From the NCBI GenBank assembly GCA_035578175.1, contig JAQMRL010000003.1:86339969-86403968 (forward strand): DNA of 64,000 bases, read 5' to 3'. The first letter of the stretch is position 1; every line of letters begins with the position of its first letter. Shown here one piece after another: positions 1-10,444 of this stretch. Both the position numbers and the translations under genes were made by a program. The notes beneath the pieces were generated by a model. It saw nothing but the letters and a program-made list of their open reading frames with translations, had not been told where the DNA came from and ran no database searches. The DNA comes from Catonia carolina (Eukaryota > Arthropoda > Insecta > Hemiptera > Achilidae).

Positions 1-649
1 TCTTTTTTTACAATATAGTTAGCTAGATTTTGTCTTTTAATTATTATCGTAGCTAACAAACCAGGCGATATCACTGGGAGCCGTGGTGCTCACTTTTGAA
101 ACTTTCGGATTAATTATGAATCTAAAAATTGTGGATGGTTTATTACTGTATTTGAGTGACTGAATATTGTAACAGTGTTTAATTAATCAAAATCTTTTCT
201 GATTATTAACGTTGTTAATTAAAAATAATGATGTTACTATAATACAGTTACTTTAGGGTTATACTGTGTTAGACCTCATTCCGCTGTGTATTTTTCTGTG
301 GATTCTATAATTTATGTAGCTACAATAACATTTTACCAAATCATTGCTTTAACCGTGTCAAGGTTTATTAGCTCTGTACATAAAAACCAAACAGATGTTT
401 TAATGTGTTTTGATGTGTGAAGGTTTATTTAATAAATTAGGTACTTTATGTTAATCTCTTACACTGTGTATTAACATGTGAGTTCAAATAAATTTTATTC
501 CTAATTTGTAATATAATTACTTTGGTTTTATATGTATTTAATTTTATTACTCAATATGATTTTATTATTAATGATATCAATTCAGTTTGATCTGGCTATT
601 AGATTGTTTTTGGAAGTGTAACTAAATATATTTTTTGAAAGAGGAATCA
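1..649. other. AT-rich sequence, no recognisable feature
   Basis: Very AT-rich sequence without a long ORF, tRNA-like motif or copy of any family found elsewhere in the window. It ends at the left target duplication of the first SINE-A copy. Confidence 0.5.
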
Positions 650-660
650 TATATTATTAC

Positions 661-1065
661 GTGTTGTTTAGGTCATCAGCCAAAAGGCTGGTTTGAACCT
701 GTAGAGGTTTTACTAAGTAAAACAAGGAGTGAGGTGGTTTACTATTGCCTTCCTCACTGAGTGGAAAAGTACACTTATCAGCATGCCGGGCCCTCTGAAA
801 AGCACATATTTTCCACTCTGCAAATGACACCTTCACTTCATTCACCACAGTGTCTGGCTGTATAATAAAATTCATTACTTTCAGAGAAGACAACTCTGAT
901 TAGTGTCTTTTACATCTCTACCTCTTCTGTTCTTAAATGATTCAATCATTTAATTGGCTGACCATGTGATAAGAAACAGAACTATTTATTTTAGCCCTGC
1001 AACGAACAGATTGAGTGTAAATAATTTGACACTCTACCTGTCTGTTATGGGCAGTCTGTTATATG
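661..1065 (-). mobile_element. SINE-A copy 1, with 11-bp target duplication
   Basis: A nearly full-length copy of the SINE-A family, with its sense strand on the minus strand. The family runs from a 5' end near GCCCATAACAGRCAGGTGG to a 3' end GGCTGATGACCTAAACAAC that tends towards (AAC)n. The perfect direct repeat TATATTATTAC at 650-660 and 1066-1076 is a target-site duplication, so this is a retroposon insertion. An ORF of 78 codons (657-893, minus) follows the sense strand and recurs in other copies; I read it as part of the repeat and not as a host gene. The next feature to the right is a LINE 3' region. Confidence 0.85.
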
Positions 1066-1094
1066 TATATTATTACATCATCATCATCAAAATC

Positions 1095-1475
1095 ATCCTC
1101 GTTATCCGTCTTCCAAGTTCCTCGGGTCGGGCTTACATCTCTTCTCCACCTCTCTCTACCGTTCAACCATTTTTTCTCCATTGCTTTCTTAGTTTCACTT
1201 CTTTTTACCATTTCATTCATAACTGAACCCATTCACTTCGTTCATGGTCTACCACTTGTCTTTTACCTCATATGCTAAGTACAGCATGTTTTTTGACAGT
1301 TTACCCTTCCCCATTCCACTGACTTTACTAAACCATCGTAGCTTTATCTGTCCAACCCTCCTAATCTAGATATCGATCCGTAATTTAACCTTTTCTTTAA
1401 CTTCTTTTCCATTCTTTAACTTCCTCCAATGCGTTACCAATTACCATTATCTCATGTATCTGCCTTCCTTCCTCC
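1095..1475 (-). mobile_element. Non-LTR retrotransposon 3' region, copy 1 (R4)
   Basis: This segment is about 90% repeated at 2748-3065. Read on the minus strand it gives broken peptide with LRWFSKV-like and REVEKRC-like stretches, resembling the region after the reverse-transcriptase domain of insect LINEs (the RLRWFGHV...RRRW region). Several stops show it is dead. ORFs of 90 and 71 codons on the plus strand are shadows in the repeat. The clade cannot be decided from this piece. Confidence 0.55.
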
Positions 1476-1815
1476 TTACATCTTTATTTTATTTATTTTA
1501 TTCAGTTAAATTTACATTTTAATTTATTACTACGTTAAGCTATGTAAGTTACACTATTTTAAACTAAAATGTAGCCAAAAACTCTTTTTCAAAAGAGTTT
1601 TTCTCCTATGACCCCGCATAGGAGTACTTATTCAAAAAAAATTATACTATAACAAAAACATATTACTTAAATACATTATACCACTATAAAAAACTATTAC
1701 AACATTTAAAAGAGTAGAAAAGTTACTTTTAACAGTTCTGAAAAGTAGTGAACATAAATAATAAATAAAATTAAGCTACATTTTCACGAAAAATTTCTTT
1801 TCCTTTTTCGAGGTA
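1476..1815. other. AT-rich spacer with two adjacent perfect hairpins
   Basis: No gene is seen. At 1577-1602 there is a perfect 12-bp-arm hairpin with a 2-nt loop (AAAAACTCTTTT and its complement). It is followed directly at 1603-1624 by a second perfect hairpin with 8-bp arms (CTCCTATG/CATAGGAG) and a 6-nt loop. The rest is AT-rich. Confidence 0.6.
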
Positions 1816-1819
1816 TTTT

Positions 1820-1946
1820 ATCAACACACAGATAAATTGGTAAAAACACATTTCTTGGGTTCAGGATAATTGGAAACGTGTATTTCCGGTGAAAACTCGA
1901 TTTCGAAAATCGACGTGAAACAATATTTTTTCCATAATATAGGATT
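1820..1946 (+). repeat. R2 family, degenerate 3' fragment
   Basis: Matches the last part of the R2 family: the stretch after the CA microsatellite (ATTGGTAAAAACACATTTCTTGGGTTCAGG in diverged form), then CCGGTGAAAACTCGATTTCG and CGACGTGAAACAATA. It lacks the final GGCAAGAGAAAGT motif. Confidence 0.65.
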
Positions 1947-1956
1947 TAACATTTAG

Positions 1957-2340
1957 GAAGATGTATTGGTTCGTTGGTAGGCATTCCCAGCTTTCGATTG
2001 ACAACAAACTACTTTTGTACAAATCCATGCTGAAGCTGGTTTGGACCTACGGGATTCAGTTATGGGCTCAGCATCGACATCAAACATCGAGATTCTGCAA
2101 CGGTTTCAATAAAAAGCTCTGCGAACCATACTAAATGCACCGTGGTATATTACCAACGCCGAGATACATCGTGGTACGGATATGCAAACGGTACGAGAAG
2201 AAATACGATGTTTCAGTTGTAAATACATCGAACGTCTAAACAACCACGTAAATCACTTAGCACTGAATCTCTTAGACAACAGCAATGATGTTCATAGACT
2301 AAAACGTGCTACAGTACCTCTCCCAGGGAGATTCTGATAG
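1957..2340 (+). pseudogene. Jockey-type LINE, C-terminal reverse-transcriptase tail, broken
   Basis: With one frame change near 2070, the plus strand encodes a Jockey-clade ORF2 C-terminus. In order there is KMYWFVGRHSQLS, then NKLLLYKSMLKLVWTYGIQL, then NIEILQRFQ, NAPWYITNAEIHR and a closing NHLALNLLDNSNDVHRLKR. The catalytic palm is absent, so only the part after it survives (5' truncated). An in-frame stop and a frameshift make it inactive. It follows directly on an R2 fragment. Compare the same region in the longer element at 11155-12980. Confidence 0.85.
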
Positions 2341-2747
2341 TGTGATTTTACATTGTAAATAATATAATGTTAATTTTCTGTAGATGACTGTCGTGTTTGA
2401 GTGTGAATGTTGTAAATAACTGAATGAACATTTTTAATTATCTCCAGTAAAGTTCGGTGTACATGTATTTTGTAATTATGTGCTTATTATTTATTACTTC
2501 TCATTTTGTTTTTTCGTTTTAAAGGAGATTTTGGATATTTTTTTTATTTTTAAAAACACTATTTATCTAATTTTGATTGTAAATAATAATTAAGATTGTA
2601 ATAATAATAAATAAATAATATTTGTAATTTATTCATGTGTTAATTCCAATTGATAGGTTGCATTTATTGTTATACAACAGATTATGCAGTAAAAAGAAAG
2701 TTATATGAAAAAAAATATAGCCTTCTATGCATTCCTATATATGCATA
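2341..2747. other. AT-rich spacer
   Basis: Mostly A/T runs after the Jockey relic, partly its likely 3' untranslated region. Nothing else is recognised. Confidence 0.4.
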
Positions 2748-3065
2748 ACCCTAACCCATATTCCTCGGGTCGGGCTTACATCTCTTCTCCACCTCTCTCT
2801 ACCGTTCATCCATCTTTTCTCCATTGCTCTTAGTTCGCTTCTTTTTACCATTTCATTCATAACTGAACCCATTCACTTCGTTCATGGTCTACCACTTGTC
2901 TTTTACGTCCTATGCTAAGTACAGCATGTTTTTTGACAGTTTACCCTTCCCCGTTCCACACTGATTTTACTAAACCATCGTAGCTTTAGCTGTCCAACCC
3001 TCCTAATCTAGATATCGATCCGTGATTTAACCTTTTTTTTTAACTTCTTTTCCATTCCATGCATA
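2748..3065 (-). mobile_element. Non-LTR retrotransposon 3' region, copy 2 (R4)
   Basis: A close second copy of the segment at 1095-1475, in the same orientation and only 1.3 kb away, sharing CCTCGGGTCGGGCTTACATC and most of the following 300 bases. It breaks off earlier, near the run before CCATGCATAACG. The pair could be two insertions or one segmental duplication. Confidence 0.55.
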
Positions 3066-3590
3066 ACGATAACGCGCAAAACTACCACAAACTAGATAAA
3101 AAAATAATAAACAAAACTTTAAAAAAACTGAAAAATCACCCCCAAAAAATAAAATCACCATAATAAAACTCATAAATATTATATTTCTGTATTAGGACAA
3201 AAGAAAAGAGAAATTCTAAAAAACTATATTCCAGTTTATGTAGAGGAGGAGAAAGTAAAAACGGTCGATCACTCGAAAATTTTGACTATTACTTTACGTG
3301 TGGTTCTATACGAAGGCCCCAACAGACTTAAGTATTTGTTTAGTATTTTTTCAATTCTTCCGTTACCTATCAAAATTTAGCTTTGCAATTTTTGTAATAT
3401 TACCAACTGTACAGATTATGTGAACAATAATTTTCTGTAAAGAACAGATTGTACGTAGATTAATTAAGCTTCTAAAAAAATTTGTTGTTCATTGAATATA
3501 CTATTAAACATTAAGTAATTTTGTTGTTTTCTTTTAACAACATGTAATACAGAAGATAGTTGTTCAAGTAAGTAATTTAGTCGTGTTATA
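3066..3590. other. AT-rich spacer
   Basis: No ORF, tRNA-like sequence or known repeat recognised. Confidence 0.4.
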
Positions 3591-3740
3591 ATGCAGTACA
3601 GTGAAGCGCAAAGTTCAATGGCGGATCAGGAGAACAATGAGACCGCACTTCCATCTAGCCATCCGGCTTGCTTATCCGGATCGTCACCATCGTTTGAGCA
3701 GACAATACTAATTATCACCGTCTATTGCACAGACTGTTAA
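3591..3740 (+). CDS. Small 49-codon ORF, unrecognised
   Basis: An ATG at 3591 opens a 49-codon frame that ends at TAA 3738-3740. The peptide is rich in S, P, E and Q in its first two thirds (a second in-frame Met begins MADQENNETALPSSHPAC) and ends with a short hydrophobic stretch (TILIITVYC). Base composition is distinctly less AT-rich than on either side. The inner ATG has a G after it and an A at -1. It could be a host exon reading into an intron near its end, a real micropeptide, or chance. I recognise no family and assign no function. Confidence 0.2.
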   Translation: MQYSEAQSSMADQENNETALPSSHPACLSGSSPSFEQTILIITVYCTDC

Positions 3741-3870
3741 TTTAATTGATTATAATATTATCAAATCTTCATTTTGTAAGTTATGGGCCAATTTTAATCT
3801 GTTTATTTTGTAAATAAATGAACTCCGTAAAACAAACAATTTGTTTTTCTATTTTACTTTTACCAGATTA

Positions 3871-3926
3871 GTTAATTGTAACCTAGTTAGGTTACAATTA
3901 ACCAGAGGTTAACTATAACCTCTGGG
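3871..3926. repeat. Two abutting palindromes
   Basis: A 32-bp palindrome, 3871-3902 (arms GTTAATTGTAACCTA and complement, one central mismatch), abuts a second one at 3903-3926 (arms CCAGAGGTT/AACCTCTGG, 6-nt loop). No element ends or ORF accompany them. Confidence 0.7.
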
Positions 3927-3944
3927 TAATCATGAATGAACAAT

Positions 3945-4115
3945 CAAAAACTTAAACACTTAATATACTTATTTTAATCTTGAGTAAATGAAAATCTATC
4001 CCTGTTCGATTAAAATATAAAAAATCACTAATTAAAACTAAAGTAGGCTACACTATTTAGAAAAATACCGCTTGAAGTAAAAATTGTAGGGTTTTTAATT
4101 TTCTTTAACGTTAGT
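3945..4115 (+). repeat. R2 family, diverged fragment
   Basis: Diverged copy of the first R2 module: TTTTAATCTTGAGTAAATG, then AAAAATCACTAATTAAAACTAAAGTAGGCTAC and GCTTGAAGTAAAAATTGTAGG. Confidence 0.5.
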
Positions 4116-4174
4116 TATCCTATTGTAAAAAAATTAAATTTTTCACTGACCTGTTACAGTTGTTATTTTTTATG

Positions 4175-4283
4175 TAATCCTACTTTCTATTGACATGTTT
4201 TGGTGGTTCCACCATTATCAAAGTACATAAAATTGAAATTGATAAAATTTTGTTAATTAAAATGTCAATAAAAAGTAGGATTA
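4175..4283. repeat. Short fold-back repeat related to the next palindrome
   Basis: Inverted arms TAATCCTACTTTCTATTGACAT (in two parts) and its near complement bound a core holding GGTGGTTCCACCATTATCA. That core resembles GGTGGATCCACCATCATCA in the palindrome at 4517-4951, so the two belong to one family or one arose from the other. Confidence 0.6.
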
Positions 4284-4334
4284 TATAAAAAAAGGTTAAA
4301 ACAAATGATATACCCATCACGATTCATGACCGTT

Positions 4335-4363
4335 CTTTTCATGTTCCGTTCTTGAGATATTCT

Positions 4364-4409
<46 letters not shown>

Positions 4410-4460
4410 CAATCGCTAAAAACATGTTTTTTGGGTTCAGGGGGTCTGAAAACGTGTGAC
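4335..4460 (+). repeat. R2 family fragment around the CA microsatellite
   Basis: Contains the R2 stretch ATGTTCCGTTCTTGAGATAT, a pure (AC)n run at 4366-4406, and ACAGACCAATCGCTAAAAAC with GGGTTCAGGGGGTCTGAAAA after it. Neither R2 end is present. Confidence 0.75.
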
Positions 4461-4516
4461 TCATCATGATTCTCGTGGCAGCTCCATCAGACCAGTGAAA
4501 AATTAAATATTTTTAC

Positions 4517-4951
4517 AATATTTCTATTTCATATAATGAATTAATGTAATATTATTTCACCAACCTTCTTTTTAAACTGCGTCACCTTTATTTTTATTTT
4601 TACTTACACGTGGTTCGGTGGATCCACCATCATCAGAGTAAATAAAAAAATTGAAACCTAAAATTTTTTTTCTCACTTATTTAAAATTTACAGAAGATGA
4701 TACATCTTCAGTCATTTGTATAAAACTCTATTATACACTCTTTTATACAAATGACTCAAGATGTATCATCTTCTGTCAATTTTAAATAAGTGAGATAAAA
4801 ATTTTTTAGTTTCAATTTTTTTATTTTTCTCTGATGATGGTGGATCCACCGAACCACTTGTAAGTAAGAATAAAAATAAAGGTGACGCATTTTAAAAATA
4901 AGGTTGGTGAAAATATTATATTAATTTATTATGTATGAAATAGAAATAATT
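4517..4951. mobile_element. 435-bp fold-back (long inverted repeat) element
   Basis: The two halves are near-perfect reverse complements, with arms of roughly 205 bp and a short centre near 4725-4745. Landmarks pair across it: CACCAACCTT with AAGGTTGGTG, GGTGGATCCACCATCATCA with its complement, and AAGATGATACATCTTC with its complement. There is no coding content. I could not fix a target duplication. A foldback-type DNA element or an inverted duplication are both possible. Confidence 0.75.
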
Positions 4952-5059
4952 TCAAACTGCAGGATGCATTATAAAGATTTATTTTTGAATTTTTACGATA
5001 GGATTATATATAGGCTGAAGTATGCATATGAAAATCCGGAAATTATTGCAAACTAACTA

Positions 5060-5193
5060 CATAAAACTTCAACAGAAGAGACCGACCAAACAACAGTAAA
5101 TCGTGTATTCTGACGATGAACACCAGAAGAGATCAGAAAGATTGAAAGAATACTGGAGCAGAATCAAGGTAAGGAAACAACAGGAAAATTAGG
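5060..5193 (+). pseudogene. LINE ORF2 extreme C-terminus, fragment
   Basis: In frame on the plus strand there is DDEHQKRSERLKEYWSRIK followed by a stop. This resembles the basic KR.TGxxWxxERRKxHSERMKxYW tail that ends ORF2 of one insect LINE group. It is a short relic, and the same tail type is seen at 45040-45540 and 8400-8790. Confidence 0.4.
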
Positions 5194-5277
5194 CCTACTC
5201 CAACATAAAAATTGAAATAAGATTTTTCTTCGTTAATGAACTTGTGTAGTCCTGTATGGCTTTAAAAAATTGCACAC

Positions 5278-5380
5278 TCAAGCCGCAATCCTAAAAAACT
5301 TCATTTTTTAATGATGTCAATGAGCAAAATACAGAAAATCACTATTTGACGCTAAACTAAGTGCTGTAGAAGAAATGTGT
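5278..5380 (+). repeat. R2 family, second-module fragment
   Basis: Matches the R2 second module: CAAGCCGCAATCCTAAAAAAC, CAGAAAATCACTATTTGACG, CTAAACTAAGTGCTGTAGAA. Confidence 0.5.
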
Positions 5381-5777
5381 GATATGAAAGTTTTTAACCC
5401 CTTTTCACAGGGGGTAAGAAATAGTTCCCTCGGGAGGAAATTCCTCCCTAAGTTCTTTCACTTATAAATTGGTCCACGCAGTCCTTTAATTACTGATCGA
5501 TTTGACTCTTTGGAGCTTTCAAAACACCGTGACCGTATCAGGAAGTTTTTTTCGGGATTGATGTATCTATAGTGATATGTAATGAAAGTTTTTACCCCCT
5601 TTTCACAGAGGGTAAGAAATATTTCCCTCGGGAGGAAGTTCCTCCTTAAGTTCTTTCAGTTATAAATTGGTCCACTCAGTCCTTTAATTACTGATCGATT
5701 TGACTCTTTGGAGCTTTCAAAACACCGTGACCGTATCAGGAAGTTTTTTCGGGATTGATCTTTCTATAGTGATATAT
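5381..5777. repeat. Tandem duplication, two copies of a 198-bp unit
   Basis: Two consecutive copies of about 198 bp. Each starts at ATGAAAGTTTTTA (5384 and 5582) and contains CCCTCGGGAGGAA, TTACTGATCGATTTGACTC and CAAAACACCGTGACCGTATC. They differ by only a few bases and one small indel, so the duplication is fairly recent. No coding potential is evident; a 68-codon minus-strand ORF at 5736-5942 runs off its end and looks like chance. Confidence 0.85.
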
Positions 5778-6546
5778 AATAAATACTATATCAATAAAAA
5801 TAAAATTGGTGAAATTGTTAAAAATATGTTTTAGTTTATGTGAAATTTCATTTATAAAATGTGGGAGGGTTTTTATATTTTTTTTTTTTACAACGGAACA
5901 TATTGTATCTCTCCAAAGATCATCCCTGTTTGTTTCGGACATATCGGAAAGACTACCCTTTCAGAAATAAACCCTTCATTTAGTTGTTTGTCGGTGTATT
6001 GATCGGTGCCGGGTTATCGCTTATTGAGGTGTCATAAACTGTATTCTAAGCACGTTCTCACGTGTTTGTATTCGGGTTTCGTTTTCATACGGTGCTGTAC
6101 AATGTAAATCCGTTTGTGGTGTGTTGTAGTTTGTAAATATTGAAATTTATTCAAATGTATTTACTATTATTACTTACGTATTGCTTCCTTAAATTTGAGT
6201 TTTTTTTACGCTACATACGTTCATCTATTTATTTATTTATTTTCTTAATAAGATGTTTTAACTGATTATTCAAACGAATATATTAAATTTACCGTAAGTT
6301 AATTAAATTGTTTTGTATTAATTTTTTAGGGCTACTACTAGTTTTAAATATTAAATACACATTTTAACAAAAATTTTTTTTTTTTTGACTATTTATGTAT
6401 ACAACTTCTGCGTATATTTATACAACCGGTAGCATGTAGGATGTACGTGTTTCATGTCTTGTTTTCGTATTAATTGAGGAAATCACCCAAGTAGCAAACC
6501 CTCGTCGCTGTTTTATAATTATAAGATCCCTATTCCAGCACTTTTT
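5778..6546. other. AT-rich spacer
   Basis: Long T runs and AT-rich sequence. No gene or repeat recognised. Confidence 0.4.
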
Positions 6547-6721
6547 GACCGGCCCGTTGGGTTAGTGGTTAGCGCAACTGGCTTCTACGCCGAGGTCCCG
6601 GGTTCGATTCCCGGTCAGACTGGCACTTTTCATCACTCATCTTCATCTATCATCCTTCTCACCGTCTGCATTAGCAGTAATTTCAAAACACAGCTGGACG
6701 TTGAACAGAAGAAAAAAAATC
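6547..6721 (+). mobile_element. tRNA-headed SINE, head H2 with tail T1
   Basis: The first 75 bases form a tRNA-like head with an A-box type stretch (TTAGTGGTTAGCGC) and a B-box (GGTTCGATTCC). After it comes a tail shared with SINEs that have a different head: CACCGTCTGCATTAGCAGTAA, then GGACGTTGAACAG and an A-rich end. The head is not a tRNA gene because the tail and A-rich end follow. An 83-codon ORF lies across it by chance. Confidence 0.75.
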
Positions 6722-6879
6722 TTTTTAATCTCTTTTGTGGTTTGTGTGGGTGTGACAATTTTCATTTATCTTTGGATTCGTGTTATTTGGATGAGAAAGA
6801 GTGTATAATTTGTTAATGGCTGAGTATACAGTGCCTACGTTTAGGTCTCAATGTATTACAAGAGTTTCGTATGTAGTAA

Positions 6880-6995
6880 GGACTATAGTTCAGCCGTCCT
6901 TACTTAACTCCTGTCAACAAACGAAAGCCAGCTACTACAGGGTGTACGCTAGAGTCCACGACTCAATGGATGTTTCATCTATAACTTAAAACTAT
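6880..6995 (+). repeat. End of a MITE-like element, matches 55755-56083
   Basis: The stretch AGTTCAGCCGTCCTTACTTA, CAACAAACGAAAGCCAGCTA, CAGGGTGTACGCTAGAGTCC matches the right end of the element at 55755-56083 read in reverse. The opposite end is not found here. Confidence 0.5.
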
Positions 6996-7204
6996 ATACA
7001 ATTCGTAACTTGCAGAATTAAAAAACTATAAATAGAAATTAATAAAAAAACATACTATAACACTAAATTCCTAATTGAAAATTAATTATAATACATGTAA
7101 GAACGATGCGAGACAATACGATGTCAAACGTGAACTGGTAACATGTTTTATTAAAACGATGACATGTTTTTTGTCAAAAATGTAGATAGAGATTTATGGG
7201 TTTG

Positions 7205-7835
7205 GATTAGTCATCTTTAAATCCAATTGTGAAATATTGGAAGATCAGGCTCAATGAACATAAGTCAGTACATGTAAATTTTACAAACAAAAAATTAATC
7301 ACAGTCTGATAACTATCAATGGCAATCCAGTACATTTTGCCAACACAGAAAAGTGTCTGGGGATGACCCTGGATGCAAAGCTGAGATGGAAGGAACAAGT
7401 TAAGAAGAAAAAGGAAGAACTACAAATTAAGTACAGAAAGATGTATTAGCTGCTCAGTAGGACCTCTAAACTATCAACTTTCAATAAATTGCTTCTATAC
7501 AAGCAAGTGCTAAAACCGGTATGGACCTACGGCTTGCAGATCAATGGCTGCAGAAAAGCAAGCAACATAAATGTTATCCAAACGTTCGTGAACAGAGTGC
7601 TCAGAAACATTATAAACGATCCATGGTATGCTCGCAACAGCGACATCCATCGTGACTTACAAGTTAATACAGTAGCGGAAGAAGTGTGTAAGTGTGCCAT
7701 GAAACACGAAGATCGTCTTCACGATCACGTCAACGTTGAAGCGCGTCAACTGTTGGATATTAGTGTAATAGTTAGGCGACTGACATTTACTCTAAAACAC
7801 TCTACTTGGGGTAAGTTATATTTAGTTAATTAGAC
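7205..7835 (+). pseudogene. Jockey-type LINE, 5'-truncated ORF2 tail
   Basis: Starting after the reverse-transcriptase active site, the plus strand gives KYWKIRLNEHKSVHVNFTNKK, a frame change near 7300, then CLGMTLDAKLRWKEQVKKK (the YLGLxLDxRLTWKxHI box). After one stop at 7447 comes LLLYKQVLKPVWTYGLQING, NDPWYARNSDIHRDL and a short tail. The last 114 codons (7489-7833) are open. The order of motifs is that of Jockey-clade ORF2. Frameshift, stop and missing 5' part make it a relic. Confidence 0.85.
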
Positions 7836-8399
7836 CTAAAAAATATGGGTGTATTTGTTTGATGTTAAATTAATTTAATGTACATTCCTGCAATATTTAA
7901 TTATATTATGAATACTGTTTGCTCTCTAATAAAATTATAATAGAACATAATAAATATACTTAATTAAAATATTATGAATATTGTAAGTAAAATTTAATGT
8001 CGTTTTATATAATTACACAATACCTATCATATTTAGAACGACATCAATTATTTTGGTAATTAATTTTATTCTTTCTTGTATAGGATAATATAATTTTACT
8101 CCTTCTTACACGTGGTCTATTGTTTTTCCTTATTCTTACTTATTAAATGAAATGATATTCATTTATTTTCTCGCAAAATCTGTAAAATAATTCATAATTT
8201 ATTAAATTTTATTCCTCATAAACAGCTATTCTTTACTAGATAATTATTTTTATCTAGTATCAAAGCTTGTTTAAATTAAGTATAATCAATTATTTTATCT
8301 TGTAACTACATATTTCGTAATATGAAGAACAATATTTTAAATATAAAAAATTCCATGTTCAAGTAGGGCTGAACCCTAGTTTACATAAACTGTGGAAAA
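7836..8399. other. AT-rich spacer
   Basis: Follows the Jockey relic; its first part may be that element's 3' untranslated region. Nothing else is seen. Confidence 0.4.
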
Positions 8400-9015
8400 C
8401 ATCCAAAAGAGATTTTTCAGTTGGTTTCAAAAAATAATTAGAATTGTATTTTTTTCGATTCGACCAATTACGATTAAGTACCTTGCCATTTCAAATGTAT
8501 TTTCCTCGAGTTATGAATTTTTGTTTTGTAGTCCTTTATTTGTTGTCTATGTATTTCTTTCCTCGCCTCAGTCCAGGTCTTTCCTGATTTTAGCTTAAAA
8601 TTTTAGTGCTTTTGTAGTTTCTTCTTAAGTGCATCGCGTTCCTGGATGTCCTGGTGTATAATCCCAAACTCCTCGAGATCTGTGTCCATCTCAGTAAATC
8701 ATGTTCCCTTCGTTTTCGTATTTTGTAAGTACGTACTTCAGAATTTGATTGGAAACTGTCTTGGGTTCATCTGTGCTACTTTTCCGTAAATGGTAATTCA
8801 TCTTCTCGCATCACTTACTTTTAAACACAATATTTTTATCACAATTATTTTTAAACAGGTTACCCGTTGTTTTTCTTATTTGAAAGTACTTTAGGATTTT
8901 ATTGGAAAATCTCGCTGGTTCATCTGTGCCACTTGTCCATAAATGGTAATTCATCTTTCTCGCATCACTTCGGTGATGCAAAAAATAAGAATTATTTTTA
9001 ATCAGGTTACTTATT
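8400..9015 (-). pseudogene. LINE ORF2 C-terminal tail with an internal direct duplication
   Basis: On the minus strand the frame gives MDTDLEEFGIIHQDIQERDA, then LKKKLQKH and KTWTEARKEIHRQQIKDYK, which fits the basic C-terminal tail of LINE reverse-transcriptase ORFs. The part at about 8709-8820 is repeated at about 8872-8985, sharing TTCATCTGTGC, TAAATGGTAATTCATCTT and CTCGCATCACTT, so a piece of roughly 164 bp is duplicated in tandem. A 68-codon plus-strand ORF (8392-8598) is a shadow of it. The clade is not resolved. Confidence 0.6.
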
Positions 9016-10240
9016 TTGCTGTTGTATAACTATGCTTTCTATTTTAGTGTTCTACAACTTACTGACTTACTTTACTTGATATTTTGTACTTAATTTTAAA
9101 AGTTTTTAAGAGTAAATAAGTTCTTTTTAAAAAATGAAGCAATAGGAAAATTTCTTTTTTCAGTGGCAAAAAAATTCTTTTCACACTTAAAAGTGTTTAG
9201 TTTCATACGAATGAAAGATATACCTGAAACTTTTCTAGAGAATAAAACAGGTGGATTTAATTTCACGTTGGCTAATTACCAGATTGCTTATCTGTCAGTA
9301 TCAGAATTACTTGTCAATTTTATTTTATTTTAAGAAATGTTAACTGAAACGAAGAAATAATTCTTGAAAATAATTTTATTTTATATTTTCCTTTACTTTT
9401 TATATTTTAATTTTATTTTTTCCTGTACTGCATGTTATAAGTAATATTTTTTAAAATTATATTTACATGGCAATGCGTAACAACTCCGCTAATCAAAAAT
9501 TTCGTATAAGATTTTTATTAAGCACATTTTTTTTGGATAATTCGAACTACAAAGTACAAACGGGTCTAGATCCCAATTGTTCGGATTAACGCGGTTGTTG
9601 TGTTGGTAAGAACTTTGTTAAGAAGAAAAAGTAGTAGATTCAAACAAGATTTTATTGATTTTAAGTTTTAAATTGTGTGAAATAACCTTGAATTTATATT
9701 ATGTACAACGTAAATAATTAGCGGTGCAATAATAATTATTATAATTTTCATTTTCATAACTCATTCCTACTTTAAAAATACTAAGTTCATCTTTACCATT
9801 GTATTTATGATAAATATATTTCTCAAGTTTTTTTGTAAGCAAATGTGTTAAAGAGTAATTATATATAATTTTATGCTAATAGTTTTAACGTGTAAATACA
9901 TAATTACTGTTTATTATTTTACGAATTTGATGTAATTATTTTTATTTTTTCTTAAAGTGTTTGTTGGTTTTTTTTGTCAGAAATAATATATGATTCTAGT
10001 ACTTTTTTGATTAAATAAAGAATATTTTTCATATAAAGAAGACTTATAATGAATGTTTGTATGATTATATGATTATAATATAATGCGTACTGCTCAAATA
10101 ATTAATTATCATTATTATTTCATATTCTTTTCAGAGTAAACAATAATAAGAGGCTTCCGTAATCATAAGTACAATATTTATGTATCTTATTTAAGATCAT
10201 AAATTATCTTATTGTGTATTGTGCGTAACGGGAAGTAGGA
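9016..10240. other. AT-rich spacer with possible pogo/Tigger remnant
   Basis: Mostly AT-rich with no ORF. Near 9550-9600 GATCCCAATTGTTCGGATTAA resembles the inner part of pogo/Tigger-type terminal repeats. The evidence is weak. Confidence 0.25.
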
Positions 10241-10444
10241 TATATATCAGGACCTCGATTACATGAGTCTTAATCATCCGAATTGCGGACTATCCGAGAA
10301 GTTTTAATTAAAAATTATTTTTGAAGAATTCTTGCAGTGAGAATTGCTTTTTCAATCCCGATTTTCTTTTGTTGATTTTATGTATTATTGCCTTTTTTGC
10401 ATTCCATTACTTCACTACTCTATTGCTTTGCTGGACGTTTTCCC

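Noticed and set aside
657..893. 78-codon minus-strand ORF as a gene
   Set aside because: It lies in SINE-A and recurs in the other copies; no evidence for an independent gene.
1577..1624. Bacterial-type terminators
   Set aside because: The hairpins look terminator-like, but there is no prokaryotic gene context.
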